Source of the DNA: Actinomadura sp. K4S16
GTDB lineage: Bacteria; Actinomycetota; Actinomycetes; Streptosporangiales; Streptosporangiaceae
NCBI RefSeq assembly: GCF_008327685.1
Contig: NZ_BDDE01000015.1
Location: 434,001-498,000, forward strand
Direction of reading: 5' to 3'
Length of the DNA: 64,000 nt
The translations under genes were made by a program, and so were the position numbers. This document shows, piece after piece, positions 50,244 through 58,435 of the stretch (positions are counted from its first letter, which is position 1; the number at the start of each line of letters is the position of its first letter). Under the pieces are notes generated by a model. The model saw nothing but the letters and a program-made list of their open reading frames with translations. It was not told the origin of the DNA and ran no database searches.

Positions 50244-51500
50244 GTGGCAGAACAGCCGCTGCATGAGCACACGCTCGGCAATGGCCTGCGCGTGGTGGTC
50301 TGCGAAGACCACGTCGTACCTCTGGCCGCCGTGAACATCTGGTACGGGGTGGGCTCGCGGCACGAGCGGGCCGGCCGCACCGGGCTCGCCCACCTCTTCG
50401 AGCACCTGATGTTCCAGGGCTCGGCGAACGTGGCCGAGGGCGAGCACGCCGCACTGCTGGAGAGCGCCGGCGCCGCGTTCAACGCCAGCACGTCCTTCGA
50501 GCGCACGAACTACTACGAGACGGTGCCGGTCAGCCACCTGGAGCTCGCGCTCTGGCTGGAGGCCGACCGCATGGGCACGCTCCCCGCCGCGCTGACCCAG
50601 GCCAACCTCGACAACCAGCGCGACGTGGTGAAGAACGAGCGGCGCCAGCGCTACGACAACCAGCCCTACGGAACGGCCTTCGAGCGGCTGTGCGCGCTGA
50701 CGTTCCCGGAGAGCCACCCCTACGCGCACACCCCGATCGGCTCCATGGAGGACCTGGACGCCACCACCCTCGACGACTGCACCGACTTCTTCGCCACCTG
50801 GTACGCGCCGGGCAACGCCGTCCTGTCCGTCGTGGGCGACGTCGACCCCGCGAAGACCCTGGAGGCCGTCGAGCGCTACTTCGGCGGCATCCCGGCCGGT
50901 CCGGCCAGGCCCGCCGCGCGCCCCGGCGAGCTCGGGCCGCTGAGCGGCGTCCGCGGCGAGTCGCTCGACGAGGAGGTCCCCTCCCCCGCCTACTTCGCGA
51001 TGTTCACGCTGCCCACCGACGGCGGCGACGACATCGAGGCCGCCGAGCTCGCGGTCGAGATCCTCGGCGGCGGCTCCGGCTCCCGCCTCTACGACCGGAT
51101 GGTGCGGCGCGACCAGATCGCCACCGAGGTGTGGGCCGGGGTCACGCGGCTCGCGTCCGGCCCGTCCCTGGCGATCGTGGACGCCGTCGGCCCCGAGCCC
51201 GAGAAGATCGCCGCCGTGCTGGACGAGGAGCTCGAACGCTTCGCCGCGCAGGGCCCCGACGACGACGAGACCGCCCGCGCCACCGCCCAGGCCGAGCGCG
51301 GCTTCCTGGAGCAGACCGAGACGGTGACGGGCCTCGCCAACGCGCTGTCGCAGAACGCGACGCAGTTCGGCGACCCGGCCCGGGTCTTCACCGCCCCCGG
51401 CCGCGCCGCCGCGGTCACCGGAGACGCGATCAAGGAGATGGCCGGCCGCTGGCTGGCCCCGGGCGCCCGCACCGCCCTGACCTACGGAGGCACCTCGTGA
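50244..51500 (+). CDS. M16-family zinc peptidase, catalytic subunit
   Basis: A 418-residue insulinase-family metallopeptidase with the inverted zinc motif HLFEHLMFQG (HxxEH at about residues 56-60) and a downstream glutamate expected in the NQRDVVKNERRQRYDNQPYG region. The fold continues in the second half (SPAYFAMFTLPTDGGDDIEA). It would cleave peptides, acting with a non-catalytic partner encoded right after it. The GTG at 50244 follows GGGAG. The next gene overlaps its stop by four bases (GTGA), so the two subunits are made together. Confidence 0.9.
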   Translation: MAEQPLHEHTLGNGLRVVVCEDHVVPLAAVNIWYGVGSRHERAGRTGLAHLFEHLMFQGSANVAEGEHAALLESAGAAFNASTSFERTNYYETVPVSHLELALWLEADRMGTLPAALTQANLDNQRDVVKNERRQRYDNQPYGTAFERLCALTFPESHPYAHTPIGSMEDLDATTLDDCTDFFATWYAPGNAVLSVVGDVDPAKTLEAVERYFGGIPAGPARPAARPGELGPLSGVRGESLDEEVPSPAYFAMFTLPTDGGDDIEAAELAVEILGGGSGSRLYDRMVRRDQIATEVWAGVTRLASGPSLAIVDAVGPEPEKIAAVLDEELERFAAQGPDDDETARATAQAERGFLEQTETVTGLANALSQNATQFGDPARVFTAPGRAAAVTGDAIKEMAGRWLAPGARTALTYGGTS

Positions 51501-52861
51501 GCAGCGGCCTTGCACTGCAGCCCCGTCCCGTCCCCGGGCCCGTCCCGGCCTGGACGTTCCCGGCCGGCACGGCGGGCCGCGTCCCGGCCGGCCCGGCCAC
51601 GCTCCGCTGCGACCTGCCCGGCCGCCGGCTCGCCGCGGTCCGCCTCGTCCTGCACGCGGGAGCGGGCCGCGAGCCGGCCGGCCTGGACGGCGTCGCCACG
51701 CTGGCCTCCCGCGCCCTGCTGGAGGGCACCGAGCCCGGCGGCGGCACCGCGCTGACCGCCGCGTTCGAGCGGCTCGGCGCCAGCCTCTACGCGCACGCCG
51801 ACCTGACCGCGCTCCGCGTCGCCCTCGACGTCCCGACCTCCCGCCTCGGCGATGCCCTGGAGCTGTTCTCCTCGGTGGTGCGGCGCCCGGCGCTCGACGA
51901 CGCCGACGTGCGCCGCCTCGTCCGCGAGCGCCTGGAAGAGATCGCCCAGGACGACGCCGACCCCGGCACCCGCGCCATGCGCGAACTGCGCTCGGTCATC
52001 TTCCCGGCGCAGGCCAGGGCCTCCCGCCCGACGGGCGGCGGCCGCGAGTCGGTAGGCGCGCTGCAGGGCTCGCACGTCCGCGACTTCTACGGTTCCGTGG
52101 TCCCCGCGGAGGCGACCGCGGTCGTCGCCGGCGACCTGTCCGGCACCGACGCCGAAGGCGCCCTCACCGCCGCCCTGGAGGGCTGGGCGGGGACGGGCGG
52201 GCCGCTCCCGACCGCCGACCGGATCATGCCCGAGTCCGCGGCCCGGATCGTCGTCGTCGACCGGCCCGGCTCCGTGCAGACCTACCTCAGCTTCGGGCAC
52301 GGCGTCCCCGACCGCTCCCACCACGACTGGCCGTCCCTGATGGTCGCCTCGCACGTCCTCGGCGGCGGGCTCACGTCCCGCCTCAACGCGGTCCTGCGCG
52401 AGGAGAAGGGCTACACCTACGGCATGCGCGCCGGCCTGCTCCGGATGCGGCACTGCGGCCTGTTCATCGCCCAGGGCGCCGTCCACACCGAGGTCACCGC
52501 CGACGCCGTCGCCGACGCGCTGACGGAGCTGCGCGGCGTCGTGTCCCGCGGCATCGACGCCGAGGAGCACGGCTCGTCCGTCCGCGCCCTCGCCGACCGC
52601 GCCCCGGCCGAGTACGAGACGGCCCGCGCCGTGGCCGCCGAGCTGGCCGACGTGTCCGCCAACGGCCTGGGCGCCGACTACCCGAGCGCCTACCTGGCCG
52701 CGGTGCGCGCCTCCACCCCCGACGGGGTGGCCCGCGCCTACCGCAAGCACATCGACCCCGAGGCCCTCACAGTCATCGCCGTAGGCGACGCCGCCCAGAT
52801 CCGCGAACCCCTGGAGAAGCTCGGCTACGCCACTGTGACCGTCACCCCCAAGGAGGACTGA
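51497..52861 (+). CDS. M16-family peptidase, non-catalytic partner
   Basis: A 454-residue M16 homologue in which the HxxEH zinc motif is absent: the corresponding region reads VLHAGAGREPAGLDGVATLA. It keeps the C-terminal M16 glycine- and arginine-containing part (LGGGLTSRLNAVLREEKGYT and YGMRAGLLRMRHCGLF). Pairs of this kind form a heterodimeric clamp in which the inactive subunit supplies substrate-binding residues. The GTG at 51497 overlaps the TGA of the catalytic subunit gene. The end of the gene runs into a decayed region on the opposite strand. Confidence 0.88.
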   Translation: MSSGLALQPRPVPGPVPAWTFPAGTAGRVPAGPATLRCDLPGRRLAAVRLVLHAGAGREPAGLDGVATLASRALLEGTEPGGGTALTAAFERLGASLYAHADLTALRVALDVPTSRLGDALELFSSVVRRPALDDADVRRLVRERLEEIAQDDADPGTRAMRELRSVIFPAQARASRPTGGGRESVGALQGSHVRDFYGSVVPAEATAVVAGDLSGTDAEGALTAALEGWAGTGGPLPTADRIMPESAARIVVVDRPGSVQTYLSFGHGVPDRSHHDWPSLMVASHVLGGGLTSRLNAVLREEKGYTYGMRAGLLRMRHCGLFIAQGAVHTEVTADAVADALTELRGVVSRGIDAEEHGSSVRALADRAPAEYETARAVAAELADVSANGLGADYPSAYLAAVRASTPDGVARAYRKHIDPEALTVIAVGDAAQIREPLEKLGYATVTVTPKED

Positions 52862-53328
52862 CCCCACGCGCGCGCCGATGGGGTGTCGGCGCGGGCGGTG
52901 AGGTAGCGGTCGAGGACGACTTTGCCGAGATGGCCGGTGGAGCCGGTGATGGAGGTTCCTGGCGGCGTAGTCGTCCAGGAGGAACCGGACGTCGGCGACG
53001 GAGAGGTACTGGAGGTCGTAGGCACCCCAGGCTTTCTGCTCGCCCGGCACGTGGTGAGGGCGGCCACGACGGCCGCGCTGGGTGCCTGCCCCTGCGCGCC
53101 CGGGCCGGGGCCGCGAAGGGCGAGGACGTGCGCGGCGACCTCACCGGAGACGCCGGGCGCACCGCTCGGGGCCGATGGGCGGTTGGGACGGGAAAATCCG
53201 GGTTGGCGCCGGAGCGGGTGAACCGGTGGCATGGTTGAGGGTGTCTAAGGTGCTGTGCGCGCGGTCCGGGCCGCGCGTGCGGTGTGCGCGGGGCATGTCG
53301 CCTCGCGGGCGGGAGAGGGGAACGGCCG
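52862..53328. other. 467-base gap with gene remnants
   Basis: There is no intact gene. On the minus strand at 52870-52960 a Rossmann-type NAD(P)-binding start can be read (SITGSTGHLGKVVLDRYLTA), which then runs into the end of the M16 gene. Just upstream on the same strand, in another frame from 53050, lies a normal-looking peptide (QKAWGAYDLQYLSVADVRFL). Both look like leftovers of an NmrA/SDR-like gene cut by rearrangement. The remainder (53060-53328) is featureless GC-rich DNA that should hold the promoter of the Spo0M-like gene. Confidence 0.4.
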
Positions 53329-55032
53329 GTGTCCTACGGGCAGATGGCGGGCGGCGGGCCGTCCGTCGACACGATCCTGGCTGAGCCGAACTGCAAGCCC
53401 GGCGGGGTCGTGGCGGGCAAGGTGCATCTGCGCGGCGGGGCCGGACCCGCGGAGATCCGGCAGGTGACGCTGGCGCTGATGCCGCGCATGCAGCACCACG
53501 GGGGCGAGACGGCGGGGCCCGAGGTCTACCGGGGCGCCCTCACCAGGGGGTTCCGGCTGGACGCGGGCGGGCAGCGCGACCTGGCGTTCTCCATCCCGCT
53601 GCCGTACGAGCTGCCGTTCACGACCGTCCTCGGCCACGAGCTTCCCGGCTTCACCATCGGGATGTGCACCGAGATCGACGTCGCGGGGCAGCCCGACCCC
53701 GGCGACATCGACCCGATCTCGGTGGAGCCGCTGGAGTCCCAGCAGTGGGTGCTCGCCTCGATCGCCCGGCTCGGCTTCCAGATCACGAACGTGACGTTCG
53801 AGTCGTCCAAGCTGCGGGGCGTCTCCCAGCAGCTGCCGTTCCACCAGGAGATCCACCTCAACCCGCCGCAGTCCTTCCAGGGACGGATCGACAAGGTCGG
53901 GCTGAGCTTCGTCGCCAGCCCGCGCGCCATGGCCTTCGTGCTGCGCGCCGAGGACCGCGACACCCCGCAGGACGAGTCGTTCGGGGTCTTCCAGGTGGCG
54001 CACGGCGAGGCGGCCGAGACCGACTGGAACGCCAAGATCAGCCAGTGGCTGGAGGCCGCGGCCGCGCTGCCGCGGTCGTCCCGGCCAGGCTCGTCGGCCC
54101 AGGGCGGCGCCATGCAGCAGGCGCCGCTGCCGCCGCCCGGCGGCCCCTCGACGTTCCCGCCGCCCCCGCCGTCCCCGGCACAGCCCGCGGCGTCCTACGG
54201 CGGGCCAGGCGAATACGGATCGCACGGCAACGCCCAGTTCCCGCCTCCGGCACCGGCGCCCGGGCAGCAACCGGCACCGATGGCCGGTTCCGGTTACGCA
54301 CCGAGCCCGTCTGCCATGCCCCCGGCACCCGGACACGGCTTCCCCCCGCCCGCGCATTCCCCAATGCCCGGCCACGGAATGCCATCCCACGCCGCACCTC
54401 CGGTCCCCCATGGCGCACCGCCCCCCGGAGCTCCGCCGCACGGCGCACCGGCACACGGGGCACCGCCGCACGGGGCGCCGCCGCCTCCCGCGCCACCACA
54501 CGGAATGCCGTCACAGGGGGCGCCGCCGCACGGAATGCCTTCCCACGGGACGCCGTCCCATGGGGCGCCGCCTCCGGCACCGCCGGGGCCCGCGCCGTAC
54601 CCGCCGCCGGCGCACGGCGGGCCGCCGCCGCCCGCGCCGCCCGGGCCCGCGCCGTACCCGGCCCACGGGCAGCCGCCGCCGGTGCACGTCCATCACGCTC
54701 CGCCCGGCTACCACGGGCATCGCCACCTCGGTCACGGCGCCGCCGCGGCCGGCCTGGTCGGCGGCGCCGCCGCGGCCGGGATCGCCGGCGGCATGGCCTT
54801 CGGCGCCGTGGACGCGGCCGGCTACGCGCAGAACGTCGCGGGCTACGTCGCCGGCGCCCCCGTGGACGCCTTCGGCAACGCCCTCGCCGGGTACGCGGGC
54901 AACGTCGCCGGCAACATGATCGCGGACGCGGCCGGCGGCGTGGCCGGAGACATCGCGGGCGACGTGGCAGGCGAACTGGCCGGCGGCGCCGCCGAGATCC
55001 TAGGCGGCCTCCTAGGCGGCCTCTTCGGCTGA
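53329..55032 (+). CDS. Spo0M-like (arrestin-fold) protein with Pro/His-rich tail and hydrophobic C-terminus
   Basis: A 567-residue protein. Residues 1-245 match the sporulation-control protein Spo0M (arrestin-like beta sandwich): VDTILAEPNCKPGGVVAGKV, FSIPLPYELPFTTVLGHELP and WVLASIARLGFQITNVTFES. Residues 250-450 are low complexity, rich in Pro, Gly and His, with repeated HGAPP/HGMPS units. Near 452 comes a histidine cluster (VHVHHAPPGYHGHRHLGHG). Residues 470-567 are Gly/Ala-rich, with hydrophobic zipper-like stretches (AAAAGLVGGAAAAGIAGGMA). Normal Spo0M proteins end after the arrestin domain. The GTG at 53329 follows GAGAGGGGAACGGCCG. It could recruit partners to the membrane or spore surface and bind metal; function is inferred only. 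Confidence 0.85.
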   Translation: MSYGQMAGGGPSVDTILAEPNCKPGGVVAGKVHLRGGAGPAEIRQVTLALMPRMQHHGGETAGPEVYRGALTRGFRLDAGGQRDLAFSIPLPYELPFTTVLGHELPGFTIGMCTEIDVAGQPDPGDIDPISVEPLESQQWVLASIARLGFQITNVTFESSKLRGVSQQLPFHQEIHLNPPQSFQGRIDKVGLSFVASPRAMAFVLRAEDRDTPQDESFGVFQVAHGEAAETDWNAKISQWLEAAAALPRSSRPGSSAQGGAMQQAPLPPPGGPSTFPPPPPSPAQPAASYGGPGEYGSHGNAQFPPPAPAPGQQPAPMAGSGYAPSPSAMPPAPGHGFPPPAHSPMPGHGMPSHAAPPVPHGAPPPGAPPHGAPAHGAPPHGAPPPPAPPHGMPSQGAPPHGMPSHGTPSHGAPPPAPPGPAPYPPPAHGGPPPPAPPGPAPYPAHGQPPPVHVHHAPPGYHGHRHLGHGAAAAGLVGGAAAAGIAGGMAFGAVDAAGYAQNVAGYVAGAPVDAFGNALAGYAGNVAGNMIADAAGGVAGDIAGDVAGELAGGAAEILGGLLGGLFG

Positions 55033-55197
55033 CCGCGAGCAATTCCGACGCGGCGGTGTGGGCTGGTCCCGCGTGATGGGGGCCAGGGGCGGGTCTCCAA
55101 AACTCGCCATGGTCCGGGTGTCGAGAATGTGGTGTCGGCTCCGTCCCAGGTACACCAGCGGCCAGGATTGGCCGCGCGACGGTGAAGGAGAACCACT

Positions 55198-55638
55198 ATG
55201 GCGATTCAGCGGATGGACAACGTCGGCATCGTCGTCGATGACCTGGAGGCCGCCATCGCGTTCTTCGTGGAACTCGGCATGGAAGTGGAGGTCAAGGCGC
55301 CGATCGAAGGCCTTTGGGCGGACCGCACCGTCGGGCTCGACGGGCTCCGCAGCGAGATCGCGATGATGCGGATCCCGGACGGCCACGGCAAGCTGGAACT
55401 GACGAAGTACCACGCCCCCGCGCCGGTCGGCGGCGGGGCGCAGAACCCGCCGCCCAACACGCTGGGCCTGCACCGTGTCATGTTCGCCGTCGACGACATC
55501 GACGACACCATCGCCCGGCTGCGCACCCACGGCGCCGAACTCCTCGGCGAAGTGGCACGGTTCGAGGACAGTTACCGGCTCTGCTACCTCCGCGGCCCCG
55601 AAGGAATCATCGTCGCCTTGGCCGAGCAACTCGGCTGA
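55198..55638 (+). CDS. VOC (glyoxalase/bleomycin-resistance) family protein
   Basis: A 146-residue VOC protein: IQRMDNVGIVVDDLEAAIAF at the start, the central ELTKYH, then LHRVMFAVDDIDDTIARLRT and the final LRGPEGIIVALAEQL. These mark the two halves with His/Glu ligands for a divalent metal. Substrate is unknown. The ATG at 55198 follows GAAGGAGAACCACT. It stands alone between the Spo0M-like gene and a repeat-containing gap. Confidence 0.9.
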   Translation: MAIQRMDNVGIVVDDLEAAIAFFVELGMEVEVKAPIEGLWADRTVGLDGLRSEIAMMRIPDGHGKLELTKYHAPAPVGGGAQNPPPNTLGLHRVMFAVDDIDDTIARLRTHGAELLGEVARFEDSYRLCYLRGPEGIIVALAEQLG

Positions 55639-55690
55639 CCCCCGCCCAACCCGGCGGACCCGATGGACCCAGCGGACCCGGCGGACCCGG

Positions 55691-55744
55691 CGGCATGACC
55701 CGGCCGCCGCTCGCCATACCGGGCCCCGCGTGCGGCGACCGCCG
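55691..55744 (+). repeat. diverged direct repeat, copy 1
   Basis: Shares with copy 2 (55877-55934) a common pattern: ACCCGGCCG, one variable base, CGCTCGCC, then a CCGGG-CCCGCGT block and a GAC-G-CGG end, with about one base in six different. The start-to-start spacing is 186 bases. Confidence 0.55.
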
Positions 55745-55876
55745 GCCTGCTTGAGCGTGAGGCAGCGCCAGGTCGTGCGCGGCGGACCCCGGCAGACCAG
55801 GCGGGCGCAGCGAACTCGGCCGACCCCGGTCGGCTCGGCGGACCCGGCGGAGCAGGCCCGGCCGACGCGGTGGACG

Positions 55877-55934
55877 CGGCTGCATCACCCGGCCGTCGCT
55901 CGCCGTGCCGGGTCCCGCGTTCGGGGACGGTCGG
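55877..55934 (+). repeat. diverged direct repeat, copy 2
   Basis: Second copy of the element at 55691-55744, same orientation. Shared core blocks are CACCCGGCCG/CACGGGCCGG-like start, CGCTCGCC, CCGGG and CCCGCGT. The origin of the element is unknown. Confidence 0.55.
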
Positions 55935-56248
55935 GCGGGTTGGGGGTGAGGGGGTGTCGGGGCGTGGGCGGGGGTGGCCTCCGGCGGGGGCGCGACCGGG
56001 CTTCTTGGATGGCTTCCCGCCGCTGGCGGCCCGTGGGTACGCGTGAGGAAAGGTGGGGTGGCGGCTTTTGCTAGGGGGCGGCCGGGATTTTGGTTCTGGG
56101 CGTTGTTCGGGTGATCTTGGGGGGTAGCCGGGGGGACGGTGGGGTAAAGGAAAAAGGGGCGTTTCGGACGGGATCCGCTGCGCACTCGGCCAATCCGGCC
56201 GGGGGTGGTTATCGTCGTGAGCGCGCAGCCTGCTTCCCGAGGAGTCAC

Positions 56249-57127
56249 ATGACCACCGTGATCCTGGTTCTGCTCTGCCTCGCGATCGCCGGGCGCGAGC
56301 TCTACCTGGCGTCCGACAAGCGGTTGCCGCAAGCCCAGGCGGAATTGCGGAACCTGCGGAAACAGCTGACCGAGCTCGCGCGGGACCACGACGTGCTCAA
56401 ACGGGTGGTCGACGAGGCGACCGAGCCGGTCGGCATTCCGATCCCGCCGCCGCAGGCCGAGGCGCCCTCCGACATCGAGGAACGGCTGGAGTCCGTCAAC
56501 GGGCGGGTGGAGCGGCTGGAGAAGCAGTTCGGCGACCTGTCCGACGAGCTGGCGGGCGTCGACCTCGACCGCGACTCGCACCGCGCGCTGGCGCGGACGC
56601 TCGACGCGGTGGAGCAGGACGTCCAGGAGCTGCACCGCGAGATGCTCGACCGGCTCGACCGGGAAGAGGGCGTGGTCACCGGGGTGCTGCTGAGCGAGGA
56701 GGGCGAGAGCGAGGCGCTGCTCGCGGAGGCCTACGAGCAGTGCGCCGCCGAGTGCGGGCTGCGCATCCGGGTGCGCGACCAGCGGTCGGCGCAGGCCACC
56801 GGCACCTACTGGGGCACCGTCTACCGGATGTCCGGGCGGCGTCCCGACGTCCTGGCCGAGGACCTGTTCTCCTACGTGCGCGGCCTGTTCGACCCGAAGG
56901 ACGGCGCCGCGGTGACGGTGCTGCTCACCGAGCTGGCCTCGCTGCGCGGCGGCGGCGTCGCGCGGTTCGGGTCGTTCGCCGTGGTCAGCACGCAGAGCGC
57001 GGTGCTCTGCGGCGTGCTGCCGGACGAGGGCGAGCCGCCGACCGAGCCGTGGCGGCTCGTCGAGCACATCCGCGAGCTGCCCGCCGACCGGCAGCGCGAC
57101 CTCACCTGGCTGCGTTCGGACGAGTGA
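56249..57127 (+). CDS. membrane-anchored coiled-coil protein of unknown function
   Basis: A 292-residue protein I do not recognise. An N-terminal membrane helix (TTVILVLLCLAIAGRELYLA) is followed by predicted coiled coil (about 25-65 LRNLRKQLTELARDHDVLKR, and 80-150 with heptads in IEERLESVNGRVERLEKQFG). A compact C-terminal domain of about 135 residues (VVTGVLLSEEGESEALLAEA to the end) follows; it contains LRIRVRDQRSAQATGTYWGT. The topology looks like one anchor with a cytoplasmic coiled-coil domain, as in cell-division or signalling scaffolds. The ATG at 56249 follows GAGGAGTCAC. Its stop touches that of the convergent gene. Confidence 0.75.
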   Translation: MTTVILVLLCLAIAGRELYLASDKRLPQAQAELRNLRKQLTELARDHDVLKRVVDEATEPVGIPIPPPQAEAPSDIEERLESVNGRVERLEKQFGDLSDELAGVDLDRDSHRALARTLDAVEQDVQELHREMLDRLDREEGVVTGVLLSEEGESEALLAEAYEQCAAECGLRIRVRDQRSAQATGTYWGTVYRMSGRRPDVLAEDLFSYVRGLFDPKDGAAVTVLLTELASLRGGGVARFGSFAVVSTQSAVLCGVLPDEGEPPTEPWRLVEHIRELPADRQRDLTWLRSDE

Positions 57128-58396
57128 TCAGGGGCGGACGAACCGGGGCGCCCCGTCCGTCCGGTCCACCCTGAACGCCAGCAGGCACCGCGGGACCCGC
57201 GCCGCGTCGATCTGGAGGCACAGCCCCAGCCCGAGGTCCGGGTCGACGACGACCACGCGCCGCAGGGCCCGCAGCGCGCGCCGCGCCCGGATCCGCGTCT
57301 CGGGGCGGCCCGCCTCGCGCACCGTGCCCGTGACGACCCGCCCCGCGTAGCGCCAGAGCGCCACCGAGTCGAGCACGCGCACGCCCGCCGACGTCAGGTT
57401 CGCGACGATCACAACGCCGCTGTCGTCGTCCTCGGACGGGGACGGGGACGGCAGCGCGCCCTCCCCCGGCAGGTCGCGCGGCGCCCGCGGGCCGCCGACC
57501 GCGCGGTGGTAGCGCAGCGGGTCCAGCGTGTCGATCACGAACGCCCCCGCGTACGGCCTGGAGGCGCGCGGCGGGCGCGTCAGCCCGGGCGCCGGGGGCC
57601 ACACCGCCCGCACGCCCAGGCGGGCGCTGAGGTCGAGCACGATGCCGGCGTCGTCCAACCACGCCGGAACACCGAGCTTGGCCGCGGCCGTCCGGTCGAG
57701 GGCGTCCATGGTCTGCCACAGCTCGTCGGTGCGGCGGGAGAGCGTCGACGCCATCCCGAGGCCGGGGAACGCGCTCTCCAGCACGGCCAGCGTCGCCCGC
57801 CACGTGGGGCTGCCCGCGAACTCCGCCACGAACGCGTCCGCCAGGGCCCTGCGCCGCTCGGGGTCGGCCATGGGCCCGGGCCGCTGCGGCGGTTCCCACT
57901 GCTGGACGGGGATGTCCGGCGCGGTCACCGAGGGCGGCTCGGCGGAGAGCCCCTTCCCCGGCAGGAACGGCTCGTCGTCACTTCGCGCGTGCCGCCCCGT
58001 GGGGGCGGGCCCGGGCTCCTGGGGCGTCCAGGACTCGCCCGGCGAGGTCTCACCCAGGCCGAAACCGGGAGGCGTGTCGCGCGGTGTCCACAGCGGGTCG
58101 TCATGGGGCGCCGGTGTCTCGGCGGGCGGCGGGGCCGGGGGCGGCACCGCCGGCGCGTGGGGGGTCCAGGGCTCGTTCGCGGGTTCCGGCGGCGGCTGGA
58201 CGGGGACCCAGTCGGACGGCGGCTCCGCCGGCTCCTCCGGGGCCGGGTCCGGGGCGGGCTCCGGGGCGATCCGCTTGCCCGCCACGTGGACGTCTTCGGG
58301 GTAGGGGCCTGGACGGGGTGCGGGCTCGGGGCCGGCCTCCTCGGGTCCGGGGTCTTCGGGCTGAGGGGTGCGACGGTCGCGCGGGCCGAATCTCAC
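57128..58396 (-). CDS. hypothetical protein with Pro/Glu-rich N-terminus
   Basis: A 422-residue protein with no family I recognise. Residues 1-180 are disordered, rich in Pro and Glu, with repeated P-x-P and WTP motifs (EPWTPHAP, PLWTPRDT, ESWTPQEP). The C-terminal 240 residues look folded: LADAFVAEFAGSPTWRATLA, VLDLSARLGVRAVWPP, then YAGAFVIDTLDPLRYHRAV and RRVVVVDPDLGLGLCLQIDA. The architecture suggests an adaptor binding to something through its proline-rich part. The GTG start at 58396 has AGGA eight bases upstream. It follows the other unrecognised gene by 39 bases on the same strand, so the two are co-transcribed. Confidence 0.7.
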   Translation of the reverse strand: MRFGPRDRRTPQPEDPGPEEAGPEPAPRPGPYPEDVHVAGKRIAPEPAPDPAPEEPAEPPSDWVPVQPPPEPANEPWTPHAPAVPPPAPPPAETPAPHDDPLWTPRDTPPGFGLGETSPGESWTPQEPGPAPTGRHARSDDEPFLPGKGLSAEPPSVTAPDIPVQQWEPPQRPGPMADPERRRALADAFVAEFAGSPTWRATLAVLESAFPGLGMASTLSRRTDELWQTMDALDRTAAAKLGVPAWLDDAGIVLDLSARLGVRAVWPPAPGLTRPPRASRPYAGAFVIDTLDPLRYHRAVGGPRAPRDLPGEGALPSPSPSEDDDSGVVIVANLTSAGVRVLDSVALWRYAGRVVTGTVREAGRPETRIRARRALRALRRVVVVDPDLGLGLCLQIDAARVPRCLLAFRVDRTDGAPRFVRP

Positions 58397-58435
58397 GATG
58401 TCGATCCTGCGCCGAGATCAAGATCATCGGCAAGC

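Larger units (their letters stand above)
55639..56248. other. 610-base intergenic gap with diverged direct repeats
   Basis: No credible gene is seen on either strand. It contains two diverged copies of a roughly 55-base element (55691-55744 and 55877-55934) among GGACCCGGCGGA-type low-complexity DNA. The last 150 bases are unusually G-rich on the plus strand and include AAAGGAAAAAGGGG, leading into the ribosome binding site of the next gene. Confidence 0.6.
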
